From contig WHSL01000034.1 in NCBI GenBank assembly GCA_009380095.1, forward strand, positions 1-36,749: a stretch of 36,749 nucleotides of DNA, written 5' to 3'. Source of the stretch: Streptosporangiales bacterium (lineage in GTDB: Bacteria > Actinomycetota > Actinomycetes > Streptosporangiales > Streptosporangiaceae). Made by a program: the position numbers and the translations under genes. This document shows, piece by piece, positions 24,306 through 31,869 of this stretch. Numbering within the stretch: position 1 is the first letter of the stretch; each line of letters begins with the position of its first letter. The notes below the pieces were generated by a model. The model worked only from the letters and a program-made list of their open reading frames with translations. It had not been told where the DNA came from and did no database searches.

Positions 24306-25315
24306 TCAGGGCGAGCGTGCTCGGCGCCACCGGTTACCTGGGCGGGGAGCTGCTGCGGCTGCTGCTCGGGCATCCCGGGGTCACGGTGGCACAGGCGATC
24401 TCCACGCGGCTGCCCGGCCGCCGGGTGGACGCGGTCCACCCCAACCTGCGCGCGGTCACCGACCTGAGCTTCGGCGCGCTCGACGACCTCGCCGACTGCG
24501 ATGTCCTGCTGCTCGCCACTCCGCACCGCGCCACCATGGAGCTGCTGCCGACGGTGATGGCGCGCGGGCGCGCGGTGATCGACATGTCCGGCGACTTCCG
24601 GCTCGCCGACGCCTCCGCCTACGCCGCGTACTACGACACCGAGCACACCGCGCCGAACCTGCTGGGCACCTTCGCGCCCGGGCTGCCCGAGCTGTACCGG
24701 GACGACGTCGCCAAGGCGGACCTGATCAGCGTGCCCGGCTGCTCCGCCGCGGCCGCCACGCTGGCGCTGGCCCCGCTGCGCGGGCTGGTCCGGCCCGAGG
24801 TGCAGATCGACGCGCGGACCGGCTCCAGCGGCTCGGGCGCCTCCGCGGGCGACGCCAACACGCACGCCGAGCGCAGCGGCGCGCTCCGGGTCTTCGCCCC
24901 GGCGCGGCACCGGCACGAGGCCGAGGTCGCCGCGCACACCGGGCTGACCGTACGGATGACCGCGACCGGCACCCCGGCGGTCCGCGGCGTCCAGGTGGTC
25001 TGCCATGCCACGGCCGCGGGCGAGATCACCGAGCGGGAGCTGCGCGCCGCGTACCGGGCGGCGTACGCGGACGAGCCGTTCGTCCGGATCGTCGCGCACC
25101 GCCGCGGCGCGCACCGGCTGCCGGATCCTCGGATCCTGCTCGGCTCCAACTTCTGCGACGTCGGATTCGCGCTCGACGGTGACCGGATCACCGCGATCGG
25201 CGCGCTGGACAACCTCGTCAAGGGCGGCGCCGGCGCCGCCGTGCAGTGCCTCAACCTGCGGCTCGGGCTCCCCGAGTCGCTCGGCCTGGGCTTCCCGGGC
25301 CTACACCCGCTGTAG
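24302..25315 (+). CDS. lysY: LysY/ArgC-type N-acyl-aminoacyl-phosphate reductase
   Basis: A 337-residue NADPH-dependent semialdehyde dehydrogenase from GTG 24302, overlapping the lysX stop. The nucleotide motif is ASVLGATGYLGGELLRLLL, the catalytic Cys lies in LISVPGCSAAAATLAL (ArgC enzymes usually show PGCYPT), and the basic HRHEAEV region holds the catalytic His. It reduces the carrier-bound acyl phosphate made by LysZ to the semialdehyde. That aldehyde is the expected acceptor for the transketolase pair. The PGCSAA variant at the active site may mark adaptation to a carrier-bound substrate. Confidence 0.93.
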   Translation: MIRASVLGATGYLGGELLRLLLGHPGVTVAQAISTRLPGRRVDAVHPNLRAVTDLSFGALDDLADCDVLLLATPHRATMELLPTVMARGRAVIDMSGDFRLADASAYAAYYDTEHTAPNLLGTFAPGLPELYRDDVAKADLISVPGCSAAAATLALAPLRGLVRPEVQIDARTGSSGSGASAGDANTHAERSGALRVFAPARHRHEAEVAAHTGLTVRMTATGTPAVRGVQVVCHATAAGEITERELRAAYRAAYADEPFVRIVAHRRGAHRLPDPRILLGSNFCDVGFALDGDRITAIGALDNLVKGGAGAAVQCLNLRLGLPESLGLGFPGLHPL

Positions 25316-25330
25316 AGGGGAAGGGAACCC

Positions 25331-26137
25331 ATGGGCGGCGTCACGGTCGTCAAGGTGGGCGGGGAGGTCCCGCCCGAACCGGTCTGCGCCGACCTCGGGG
25401 AGGTGCTGCCGCAGGCCGTCATCACGCACGGCGGCGCGCCGCAGATCGCCGAGCTGGCGCGCGGGATGGGCGTACGGCCCCGTACGCTCCGCTCCCCCGG
25501 CGGGCTCACCAGCCGGCACACCGACCCCGCGATGCTCGACGTGGTCACGCTCGCGCTGACCGGCCGGGCCAAGCCGCGGCTGCTCCGCGCGCTGGCCGCC
25601 GCCGGGGTGGCCGCGGTCGGGCTCACCGGGCTGGACGGCGGCCTGCTGCGGGCCCGGCGCAAGGCGGCGCTGCGTACGGTCACCGACGACGGCCGGACCG
25701 TCGTGGTGCGCGACGACCACAGCGGGCGGCTCACCGGGGTCGCGCCGCGGGTGCTGAACACGCTGCTGGAAGGCGGGTTCGTACCGGTGGTCTCGCCGCC
25801 GGCGGCCGGTGAGGACGGCGCCCCGGTGAACGTGGACGCGGACCGGGCGGCCGCCGCGGTCGCCGCCGCCGTGGGCGCCAAGCGGCTGATCCTGCTGATG
25901 TCGCGGCCGGGGGTGCTGCGCGACGCCGGTGACCCGGCGAGCGTGCTGCCGGCGGTGGCGCTGCCGCGCGCGGGGCGGATGCCGTACGCCGCCACCGGCG
26001 GCATGCACCGCAAGCTGATCGCCGCGCGGGACGCGCTGATGGGCGGGGTGCCCGAGGTGATCATCTCCGACGGCCGGGCCGACCGGCCGGTCAGCGCCGC
26101 GCTCGACGGCGCCGGGACCACGCTGGAGCTGGCGTGA
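25331..26137 (+). CDS. lysZ: LysZ/ArgB-type amino-acid kinase for the LysW-bound substrate
   Basis: A 268-residue amino-acid-kinase-fold protein from ATG 25331, 15 bases after the lysY stop and preceded by AGGGGAAGGG. Motifs are TVVKVGGEV at the N-terminus, AVITHGGAPQIAELARGMG (residues about 37-54), GLTGLDGGLL, and NVDADRAAAAVAAAVGAKRL near residue 175. It phosphorylates the side-chain carboxylate of the carrier-linked amino acid, the step before LysY. The order lysW-X-Y-Z is like that of LysW-dependent pathways. Its stop overlaps the lysK GTG by four bases. Confidence 0.93.
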   Translation: MGGVTVVKVGGEVPPEPVCADLGEVLPQAVITHGGAPQIAELARGMGVRPRTLRSPGGLTSRHTDPAMLDVVTLALTGRAKPRLLRALAAAGVAAVGLTGLDGGLLRARRKAALRTVTDDGRTVVVRDDHSGRLTGVAPRVLNTLLEGGFVPVVSPPAAGEDGAPVNVDADRAAAAVAAAVGAKRLILLMSRPGVLRDAGDPASVLPAVALPRAGRMPYAATGGMHRKLIAARDALMGGVPEVIISDGRADRPVSAALDGAGTTLELA

Positions 26138-26235
26138 GCGCCGGGCGGGGCGGGCCTGCCGGGCCGCGGGCCGGGGCCGGTATGAGCTCCGGGCGGCCCG
26201 GGCCCAGGGCCGGGGGCGGGATGAGCGCGGACGCC
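26134..26235 (+). repeat. Imperfect tandem repeat at the lysK start
   Basis: Three units begin GTGAGC, ATGAGC and ATGAGC, followed by GC-rich Gly/Arg/Pro codons, with spacings of 48 and 39 bases. Each unit carries a potential start codon, so the true start of lysK is ambiguous. Confidence 0.6.
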
Positions 26236-27315
26236 GGCGCGGGCGTGGAGCTGCTGCGCGGGATGCTGGAGATCGACTCGCCGTCGGGCGGGGAGGACGA
26301 GCTCGCGCGGTTCGTGGAGACGGCGCTGAAGGAGTCCGGCTTCGCCGCGTACCGGGACGAGGTCGGCAACGTGATCGGCGAGACCGGCACCGGCGGCGAC
26401 GGCCCGTCCGTGCTGCTGCTCAGTCACCTGGATACCGCCGGGCGGGCGCTGCCGGTGGCGCTGACGGACGGCCGCCTGCACGGGCGCGGCGCCGTGGACG
26501 CCAAGGGCCCGCTCGCCGCCATGATCCGCGCGGCCGCCGCCCGCCCGGACTTCCCCGGCACGCTACGGGTGATCGGGGCGGTCGAGGAGGAGCGGCTGTC
26601 CCGCGGCGGGCACCACGTCGCCGCCACCCTCCCCGCACCGGACGCGCTCGTCATCGGCGAGCCGAGCGGCTGGTCACGGGTGGTCCTCGGGTACAAGGGC
26701 AAGATCGACCTCAGGTACACGGTGAGCCGCCCCGCCACCCACTCCACCAACCCGGCCGCCAAGGCGAGCGAGGTCGCCGCCGAGTTCTGGCGGGACCTGC
26801 AGGAGGCGCTCGGGCCGGAGCGGGACCACGCCGCGTTCGGCTCCCCGGCCGCGACGCTGCGCGGCATCGAGGGCGACCTGGTCCGGGCCACGCTCGACGT
26901 GGACTGCAGGGTTCCGGTCGGGTACGACCCCGCCGCGCTGGAGGCGCGGCTCCGGCAACGGCTGAACGGCGGCGAGCTGACCGTCGTACGGCACGTCCCC
27001 GCCGCACGGGTGCCCCGGACGGACCTCGTCGTCCGGGAGCTGTCCGCCGCGATCCGCGCGCACGGCGGCGTGCCCCGCCCCACCTTGAAGACCGGCACCT
27101 CCGACATGAACACGGTGTCGGAACGCTGGAGCGTGCCGATGGCCGCGTACGGCCCCGGGGACGGCTCGCTCGACCACGGCGACGACGAGCACATCGAGAT
27201 CGCCGAGTACCTGCGCGGAATCGACGTGCTGCGGACCGCGCTCGACGGGCTCGCCGCGGCGCTGCACGGCACGGCCACGGCCCAGGCCCAGCGACCGGAG
27301 ACGGGACCATGCTGA
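26134..27315 (+). CDS. lysK: LysK-type M20 metallopeptidase releasing the product from LysW
   Basis: A 393-residue protein if begun at GTG 26134, which overlaps the lysZ stop; ATG 26182 and ATG 26221 are in-frame alternatives. The M20 metal-binding residues are visible: HLD (His98, Asp100), GAVDAKGP (Asp122), EEERLSRGGHH (Glu151/152), VIGEPSG and a C-terminal LDHGDDEHI. LysK cleaves the isopeptide bond to LysW and frees the amino acid. The first 35 residues are an unusual Gly/Pro/Arg-rich tail of two to three imperfect repeats (MSAGRGGPAGPRAGAG, MSSGRPGPRAGGG, MSADAGAG) that is absent from ordinary LysK. It may be a disordered encapsulin-loading tag or an untranslated region. Confidence 0.92.
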   Translation: MSAGRGGPAGPRAGAGMSSGRPGPRAGGGMSADAGAGVELLRGMLEIDSPSGGEDELARFVETALKESGFAAYRDEVGNVIGETGTGGDGPSVLLLSHLDTAGRALPVALTDGRLHGRGAVDAKGPLAAMIRAAAARPDFPGTLRVIGAVEEERLSRGGHHVAATLPAPDALVIGEPSGWSRVVLGYKGKIDLRYTVSRPATHSTNPAAKASEVAAEFWRDLQEALGPERDHAAFGSPAATLRGIEGDLVRATLDVDCRVPVGYDPAALEARLRQRLNGGELTVVRHVPAARVPRTDLVVRELSAAIRAHGGVPRPTLKTGTSDMNTVSERWSVPMAAYGPGDGSLDHGDDEHIEIAEYLRGIDVLRTALDGLAAALHGTATAQAQRPETGPC

Positions 27316-28469
27316 TCAGCGGATTCGAGGAGATCGCCAAGGCGGCCGCGCCCGGCGGGGCGGCGGTGGTGCTGTTCAGCGGCGGGCTGGACAGCTCGTA
27401 CCTGCTCGCCCGGCTGCGCGAGCACGAGCACCTGCGCGTGTACGCCCTCTGCGTGGACCTCGGCGGCGGGGACGACCTGGACGCGGCGCGCCGGACCGCG
27501 GCGCTGCTCGGCGCCGAACCCGTGGTGGCCGACCACACCGAGACGTTCGCCGCCGAGTTCGTGGCCCCCGCGATCCCCGCCCAAGCCGTCTACCTAGGAC
27601 TGCATCCGGTGAGCTCGTCGCTGTCCCGGCCGCTGCTGGCACGGGTCGCGGTCGGCCTGGCGGAACGCGTCGGAGCCACGCTGCTGCTGCACACCGCGAA
27701 CCGCTCGCAGAACAGCCTCCGCCGGCTCAACACCGCGATCGCGGCGCTCGGATACGAGGGGCACTACGGCAGCCCGTACGCCGCCGACGCCGTGTCCCGC
27801 GAGGACAAGCAGCGGGCGCTGCGGGACGCGGGCTTCCCGGAGTTCACCGCGCGCACGCAGAGCGGGGACGCGAACCTGTGGTGCCGGGAGTTCGAGTCGG
27901 GGCTGCTGGAGGACCCGGAGTGGTTCCCGGTGCCGGACGCGCTCTACGCCTGGACCTCCGACCGGCCGCCCGCCCAGCCCGAGGACCTGACGCTCGACTT
28001 CACCGGCGGGCTGCCCGTCGCGCTGGACGGCGCGCCACTGCCGCCGCACGCGATGATCGCCGAGCTGAACGTCCGGGCCGGCCGGTACGGGCTCGGCCGC
28101 TACGCGGGCCTCGAGCACATCGACGGCGGGGAGAAGGTGCTCGAGGTGCGCGAGATGCCCGCCGCCTGCCTGCTCTTGTACGCCTACCGGCAGCTCGAGG
28201 CGGCGACCGTACCGGCGGAGACGATGCGGGAGAAGCTCGCCATGGAGCAGCTGTGGACGCGGGAGGCGCTGGAGGGGCGCTGGTTCGGCCCGTCCCGGCT
28301 GGCCGCCGACGCGTTCATCCGCGCCGTCGCCCGCGCGGTCACCGGCCGGGTCACGGTACGGCTGTCCGGCGCGGGCCCGCAGGCCGTGTCGATCCGCGCC
28401 GACGAGCCCCTCTACATCCGCGACCGCGACGCCTGGGAACGCGCCACCGCCACGGGGCTCACCAGATGA
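27309..28469 (+). CDS. Diverged argininosuccinate synthase-like ligase
   Basis: A 386-residue protein from ATG 27309 (overlaps lysK by 7 bases). The PP-loop SGGLDSS is at residues 24-30. APAIPAQAVYLGLHPVSSSL and SRPLLARVAVGLAERVGATL follow the ArgG pattern, and the C-terminal half keeps YGLGRYAGLEH, VREMPAACLLLYAYRQLE and AVTGRVTVRLSGAG. However, the ArgG citrulline/aspartate loop HGxTGKGNDQVRFE is replaced by HTANRSQNSLRRLN (128-141). It should still make an acyl- or ureido-adenylate and join it to an amine, but probably with other substrates than citrulline and Asp. No argH is nearby. As last gene of the operon it may perform the C-N bond formation that finishes the amino acid, or attach it to a partner. 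Confidence 0.82.
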   Translation: MLISGFEEIAKAAAPGGAAVVLFSGGLDSSYLLARLREHEHLRVYALCVDLGGGDDLDAARRTAALLGAEPVVADHTETFAAEFVAPAIPAQAVYLGLHPVSSSLSRPLLARVAVGLAERVGATLLLHTANRSQNSLRRLNTAIAALGYEGHYGSPYAADAVSREDKQRALRDAGFPEFTARTQSGDANLWCREFESGLLEDPEWFPVPDALYAWTSDRPPAQPEDLTLDFTGGLPVALDGAPLPPHAMIAELNVRAGRYGLGRYAGLEHIDGGEKVLEVREMPAACLLLYAYRQLEAATVPAETMREKLAMEQLWTREALEGRWFGPSRLAADAFIRAVARAVTGRVTVRLSGAGPQAVSIRADEPLYIRDRDAWERATATGLTR

Positions 28470-29337
28470 TGGCGAGCAGGGTCGTCGCGGCCGCGGCCAG
28501 GGCCGGGTCGCCCGCGACGGTGGCCCGCTCGCGAGCCTGCTCCACCGTGATGCCACGACTGCCGAGCCGCCACACCGTGTCCTGATCCACCGTCACGCAC
28601 GCCGCAGGGGGTCCGCCGGCGGCAGGGGGCGCGTCGGCGCCCGCGGCACCCTCGTCAGGGGCCCCGCCGCGGTCCACGTGCCAGCGGGCCGGGCCGCGTA
28701 CGGCGTACCAGGTCCCGCCGGCGGGACCGGTGACGTCGAACCGGACGGTCGTCCCGGCGGCCCGCTCCTCGGCCTCCAACGCCTTGGGCAGGGCCCGGAG
28801 GAACGCGTCGACCACCGGGCCGAGCAGCTCGGGGCCGTCCCCGCCGGGCCGCCCCGTCGCGTCCCTGATCTGCTGCTCGTGCACCCAGAACTCGGTGTAC
28901 TCGCGCGCCACGTCGAGCCAGGCGGGGCTCGGCAGGTCGGTCGAGGCCCAGGACACGTCGAGCACGGCGGGGGCGTCCAGGTCGACGCCCGACCAGTACG
29001 CGTCCAGCCGCGGCCCGGCGTCGCCGAGCAGCTCGGTCAGCACCGCCGGGGAGACGCCGCGCGCCACCCGGACGAACTCCTCGTTGACCCGGGCCAGATG
29101 CACCGGCAACGTCTCGTCCGGCGCGAGCACCGAGCCCGGGTGCCCGTCCCGGCCGGCTGACAGCCGCCGCAGGTGGTCGTGGAGGATGTGCGCGGTGACG
29201 TCGTGCACGTTCCAGCCGGGGCAGACGGTCGGCCGGCTCCACTCCGCCGGCGTCAGCGACCCGAGCAGGGCCAGCAGCGACGCCCGCTGTGCCGGAAAGA
29301 CCGGGCGCGTCTCCACGCGCGGACCGAAGGGCTCCAT
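28459..29337 (-). CDS. Maleylpyruvate isomerase-family, mycothiol-dependent-type (DinB fold) enzyme
   Basis: A 292-residue protein from ATG 29337 with a MDMPI N-terminal domain: LTPAEWSRPTVCPGWNVHDVTAHILH (short form near residue 30-55) and a second metal-binding part in EYTEFWVHEQQIRDATGRPG (Glu and His). A C-terminal domain of about 90 residues ends in TVEQARERATVAGDPALAAA. Members bind a divalent metal and often use mycothiol for isomerisation or transfer reactions. The stop codon overlaps the end of the ArgG-like gene on the other strand by 11 bp, leaving no room for a terminator. No link to the encapsulin operon is proven. Confidence 0.88.
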   Translation of the reverse strand: MEPFGPRVETRPVFPAQRASLLALLGSLTPAEWSRPTVCPGWNVHDVTAHILHDHLRRLSAGRDGHPGSVLAPDETLPVHLARVNEEFVRVARGVSPAVLTELLGDAGPRLDAYWSGVDLDAPAVLDVSWASTDLPSPAWLDVAREYTEFWVHEQQIRDATGRPGGDGPELLGPVVDAFLRALPKALEAEERAAGTTVRFDVTGPAGGTWYAVRGPARWHVDRGGAPDEGAAGADAPPAAGGPPAACVTVDQDTVWRLGSRGITVEQARERATVAGDPALAAAATTLLAIIW

Positions 29338-29523
29338 GCCCCGACCGTATCGACTCCGGCCGCCCGGAAGAGGTCATATTCGATCCCGCTCGACCTGGGT
29401 CTATGTACACTCCCGGTCATTCCACCGCGGGTCGAGACGCCGTGTCGTCCCACCGGCTCCCGCTCCGCTTTCCCGCACGCGCCCAGACCCCCTGTGCGGG
29501 TGAGCATCCGAGGAGACGACGAG

Positions 29524-30663
29524 ATGAAGCGTGGATCCGCGTGCGCCGCCGTCGCGGCGCTGGCGCTGGCCCTCACCGGCTGCGGCGGCCCCGCCGCGCC
29601 GCCCTCCCCCGGAGCGGCCGCCTCGCCCGCCACCTCGCCCGCGGCGCCCTCGGCCACCCCGCCGGCCTCGGCGGAGCCCACCTCGTGCGAGAACGGGCAG
29701 CTGATCCCCGCGGTGGAGATCCCCGCGATGCATGCCGACCCGGTGACCGTGCCGCCCATCACCGTCGGTGGTGAGACCGTGCCCGGCTTCACCGTGCCGG
29801 GCGTGGACATCCGCGCGCAGCGGGTCCCCGCGCAGTGCACCTCGGAGGCGCCCGCCCCGGGCGGCTGCCTCGGCGCCGTCTCCATCCCGCCGGTCCGGAT
29901 CCCCGGGGTGAGGCTCCCCGCGGTCGAGCTGCCCGGCGTCGACGCCGGCGGCGTGCACATCGAGCCGGTGCGCCGGGAGGCGTCCGTACGGGAGCCGGTG
30001 GTCCGGGAGGGCGTCCGGCGCGAGGAGGTCTGCCAGCAGGAGCCCGGCGCCGGAGGTCTCGTGGCCTCCGTGGCACGGGCCGGGCTGATACGCCAGTCCG
30101 CGATGCGCCCGTCCCTGCTGCGGCCCGCCCTGACCCGGCCGCAGGTCTGCAACTCCAGCCGGGAGTGCGTGCCCGCGGTGGAGATCCCGGCCGTGGACGT
30201 ACCGGCGGTGGAGCTGCCCGCCGTGGAGATCCCGGCCGCCGAGTTGGTCGCCCGCGAGGTGAAGGACGCGCAGTCGTTCGAGGGCGACGACGAGATCGCG
30301 TACGACATGAAGGCCGACGTGCTGTTCGACTTCGGCAGGGCGGACATCAAGCCCGAGGCGGCGGCCACCCTGAAGCGGATCGCGGGGGACATCGCCCGGG
30401 ACGCGCGCACCGACGCGCCCATCCGGGTGGACGGGCACACCGACGCCAAGGGCACCGACGCCGACAACGTGGAGCTGTCCAAGCGGCGCGCCCAGGCGGT
30501 GGTGGACTGGCTGGCCACCGAGGGCGGCATCGAACCGTCTCGGCTGTCCGCGGTCGGCTACGGCGAGGCCAAGCCCGTCGCGCCCAACACCAAGGACGGG
30601 CGGGACTTCCCCGAGGGGCGGGCGAAGAACCGCCGGGTGGTCGTCTCCGCCGGCACCGCCTAA
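29524..30663 (+). CDS. OmpA-domain lipoprotein with V-x-I-P-A repeats
   Basis: A 379-residue protein from ATG 29524, with GAGGAGAC upstream. A lipoprotein signal ends in LTGC (Cys20), followed by a Pro/Ala/Ser linker. The middle (residues about 60-255) is built of five-residue-like repeats such as PAVEI PAVDV PAVEL PAVEI PAAEL and PVRIPGVRLPAVELPG, with scattered Cys pairs. The C-terminal OmpA-like domain (about 260-379) has VLFDFGRADIKPEAAATL and IRVDGHTDAKGTDADNVELS, whose Asp and Arg residues (NRRVVV) bind peptidoglycan diaminopimelate in this family. It would tether membrane to cell wall. The repeat stretch is unusual and could be a rigid spacer or beta-roll. Confidence 0.9.
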   Translation: MKRGSACAAVAALALALTGCGGPAAPPSPGAAASPATSPAAPSATPPASAEPTSCENGQLIPAVEIPAMHADPVTVPPITVGGETVPGFTVPGVDIRAQRVPAQCTSEAPAPGGCLGAVSIPPVRIPGVRLPAVELPGVDAGGVHIEPVRREASVREPVVREGVRREEVCQQEPGAGGLVASVARAGLIRQSAMRPSLLRPALTRPQVCNSSRECVPAVEIPAVDVPAVELPAVEIPAAELVAREVKDAQSFEGDDEIAYDMKADVLFDFGRADIKPEAAATLKRIAGDIARDARTDAPIRVDGHTDAKGTDADNVELSKRRAQAVVDWLATEGGIEPSRLSAVGYGEAKPVAPNTKDGRDFPEGRAKNRRVVVSAGTA

Positions 30664-30683
30664 TGTCTGACACGGTCCCGCCC

Positions 30684-30716
30684 CGGCGCGCCGGCCCCCG
30701 ATGGCCCGGCGCGCCG
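30684..30716. terminator. Strong hairpin between two convergent genes
   Basis: CGGCGCGCCGGCC (30684-30696) and GGCCCGGCGCGCCG (30703-30716) pair over 13 bp with one bulged C and a 6-base loop CCCGAT. It lies between the OmpA-lipoprotein and FkbM genes, which converge, and can end both. Confidence 0.65.
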
Positions 30717-30726
30717 CGGCGGTGGT

Positions 30727-31707
30727 TCAGGCGGCGGCGCGCCAGTCGCGTACGGCGGCCAGGTGCTCGTCCCGGCCGATGGCCACGAGGTTGGAGCGGT
30801 ACAGCCCGACCGCCCCCGGCAGGTCCAGCTCGGCGCGCCGGACCGGGACCAGCGTGTGATGCAGCTCGTCCAGCAGGAACACCCACGGATACCGCGCGTA
30901 CACCAGGTCCAGCAGGTCGCCCGCGGGGAAGCCGCAGTTGGCCTGGAGCTCCGGGTGCAGCTCGAAGAGCAGGGTGGGCCGCGCGTCGAGGCTCTGCCGG
31001 GCGCCGCTCAGCACGAAGCCCTCGTACCCCTCGACGTCGATCTTGATGAGGTCGGGCGGCCCCAGGCCGTTGCCGTCCACGTACGCGTCGACCGAGGTCA
31101 TGGGCACGGTGACGGCACCCGCCGAGGGACCCGCGTTGGCCGCGGCGGCGGAGTGCTTGCCGGTCTGCTCGGCGGACAGGTACAGGGTGATCTCGCCCGT
31201 CTCCTCCCCCACCGCGACGGGCTCCACCACGACCCGGCGGTCCAGCTCGTTGCTCGCCACGTTGTGCCTGAGGTAGGTGAGGTTCTCCGGTACGGGCTCG
31301 AACGCGACGACCCGGCCCCCGTACGGGACGTCCGCTCCCCCGGTGACGGCGTAGACGCCGATGTTCGCGCCCACGTCGATGATCAGCCCGCTGGAGGCCG
31401 CGAGCCTGCGGTAGACGCCGACCTCGAACTCCTCGTAGTACCCGGCGGAGACGGCCGGCATGATCGTGGAGTCCCAGGCGGGGCCGGACAGGCGCAGCCC
31501 GCCGTACGTGGCCTGCACGCTCTCCCCGCCGGAGGCCGTACCGAGCCGGAACACCAGATGGTAGACGCGGTTCACCAGCGGGAACCGCCGGACGCTGCGC
31601 CCGCGCAGCAACCTCCGCGCCGCGCCGCTGCGGTTCGCCGCCCGGGCCGCCCGCATCATCGCGACGGCGACCCTCTCCCGCGTCCCCTTCGTCGTCGTTG
31701 AACCCAT
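30727..31707 (-). CDS. FkbM-family SAM-dependent methyltransferase
   Basis: A 326-residue protein from ATG 31707 (GSTTTKGTRERVAVAMMRAA). The N-terminal 60 residues are basic. The SAM motif is GLIIDVGANIGVYAV (107-121), then VVAFEPVPENLTYLRHNVASN, and the FkbM post-motif PDLIKIDVEGYEGFVLSGA. FkbM-type enzymes methylate hydroxyl groups of sugars and polyketides or occur in glycan clusters. The start has no obvious Shine-Dalgarno and could be leaderless. It stands alone here with the convergent lipoprotein behind it and the quinone reductase divergent, so no pathway is indicated. Confidence 0.88.
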   Translation of the reverse strand: MGSTTTKGTRERVAVAMMRAARAANRSGAARRLLRGRSVRRFPLVNRVYHLVFRLGTASGGESVQATYGGLRLSGPAWDSTIMPAVSAGYYEEFEVGVYRRLAASSGLIIDVGANIGVYAVTGGADVPYGGRVVAFEPVPENLTYLRHNVASNELDRRVVVEPVAVGEETGEITLYLSAEQTGKHSAAAANAGPSAGAVTVPMTSVDAYVDGNGLGPPDLIKIDVEGYEGFVLSGARQSLDARPTLLFELHPELQANCGFPAGDLLDLVYARYPWVFLLDELHHTLVPVRRAELDLPGAVGLYRSNLVAIGRDEHLAAVRDWRAAA

Positions 31708-31758
31708 ACGTCTACTCTGACCGCATCGTCCCCCAGGGCCGCTGAGAATTCGTTGAGC

Positions 31759-31780
31759 AGCGGATGAACGTTCGCTCGCT
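31759..31780. promoter_or_regulatory. Near-perfect 22-bp palindrome in the fkbM/reductase gap
   Basis: The symmetric outer arms AGCG and CGCT flank an inner GAACGTTC palindrome with three-base spacers (GAT and GCT), giving dyad symmetry across 22 bp. It lies 52 bp upstream of the divergent methyltransferase start and 90 bp upstream of the reductase start, a good place for an operator controlling one or both. Confidence 0.35.
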
Positions 31781-31869
31781 GGGAGCCGCGCGGCGGGTTG
31801 ATCCCGGCCCGTCCGGGGAAGCCCTATCGCAGCCACTTGGAGCATCGCCGCACGTCAACGGGGGACGAC

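Noticed and set aside
23278-28469. Ordinary LysW-dependent lysine or arginine biosynthesis operon
   Set aside because: Actinomycetes use other routes for both, the aminotransferase LysJ is missing, and transketolase, sulfotransferase and capsid genes are part of the same operon.
28459-28469. Terminator at the end of the encapsulin operon
   Set aside because: The last gene overlaps the convergent gene by 11 bp and no stem-loop was found there.
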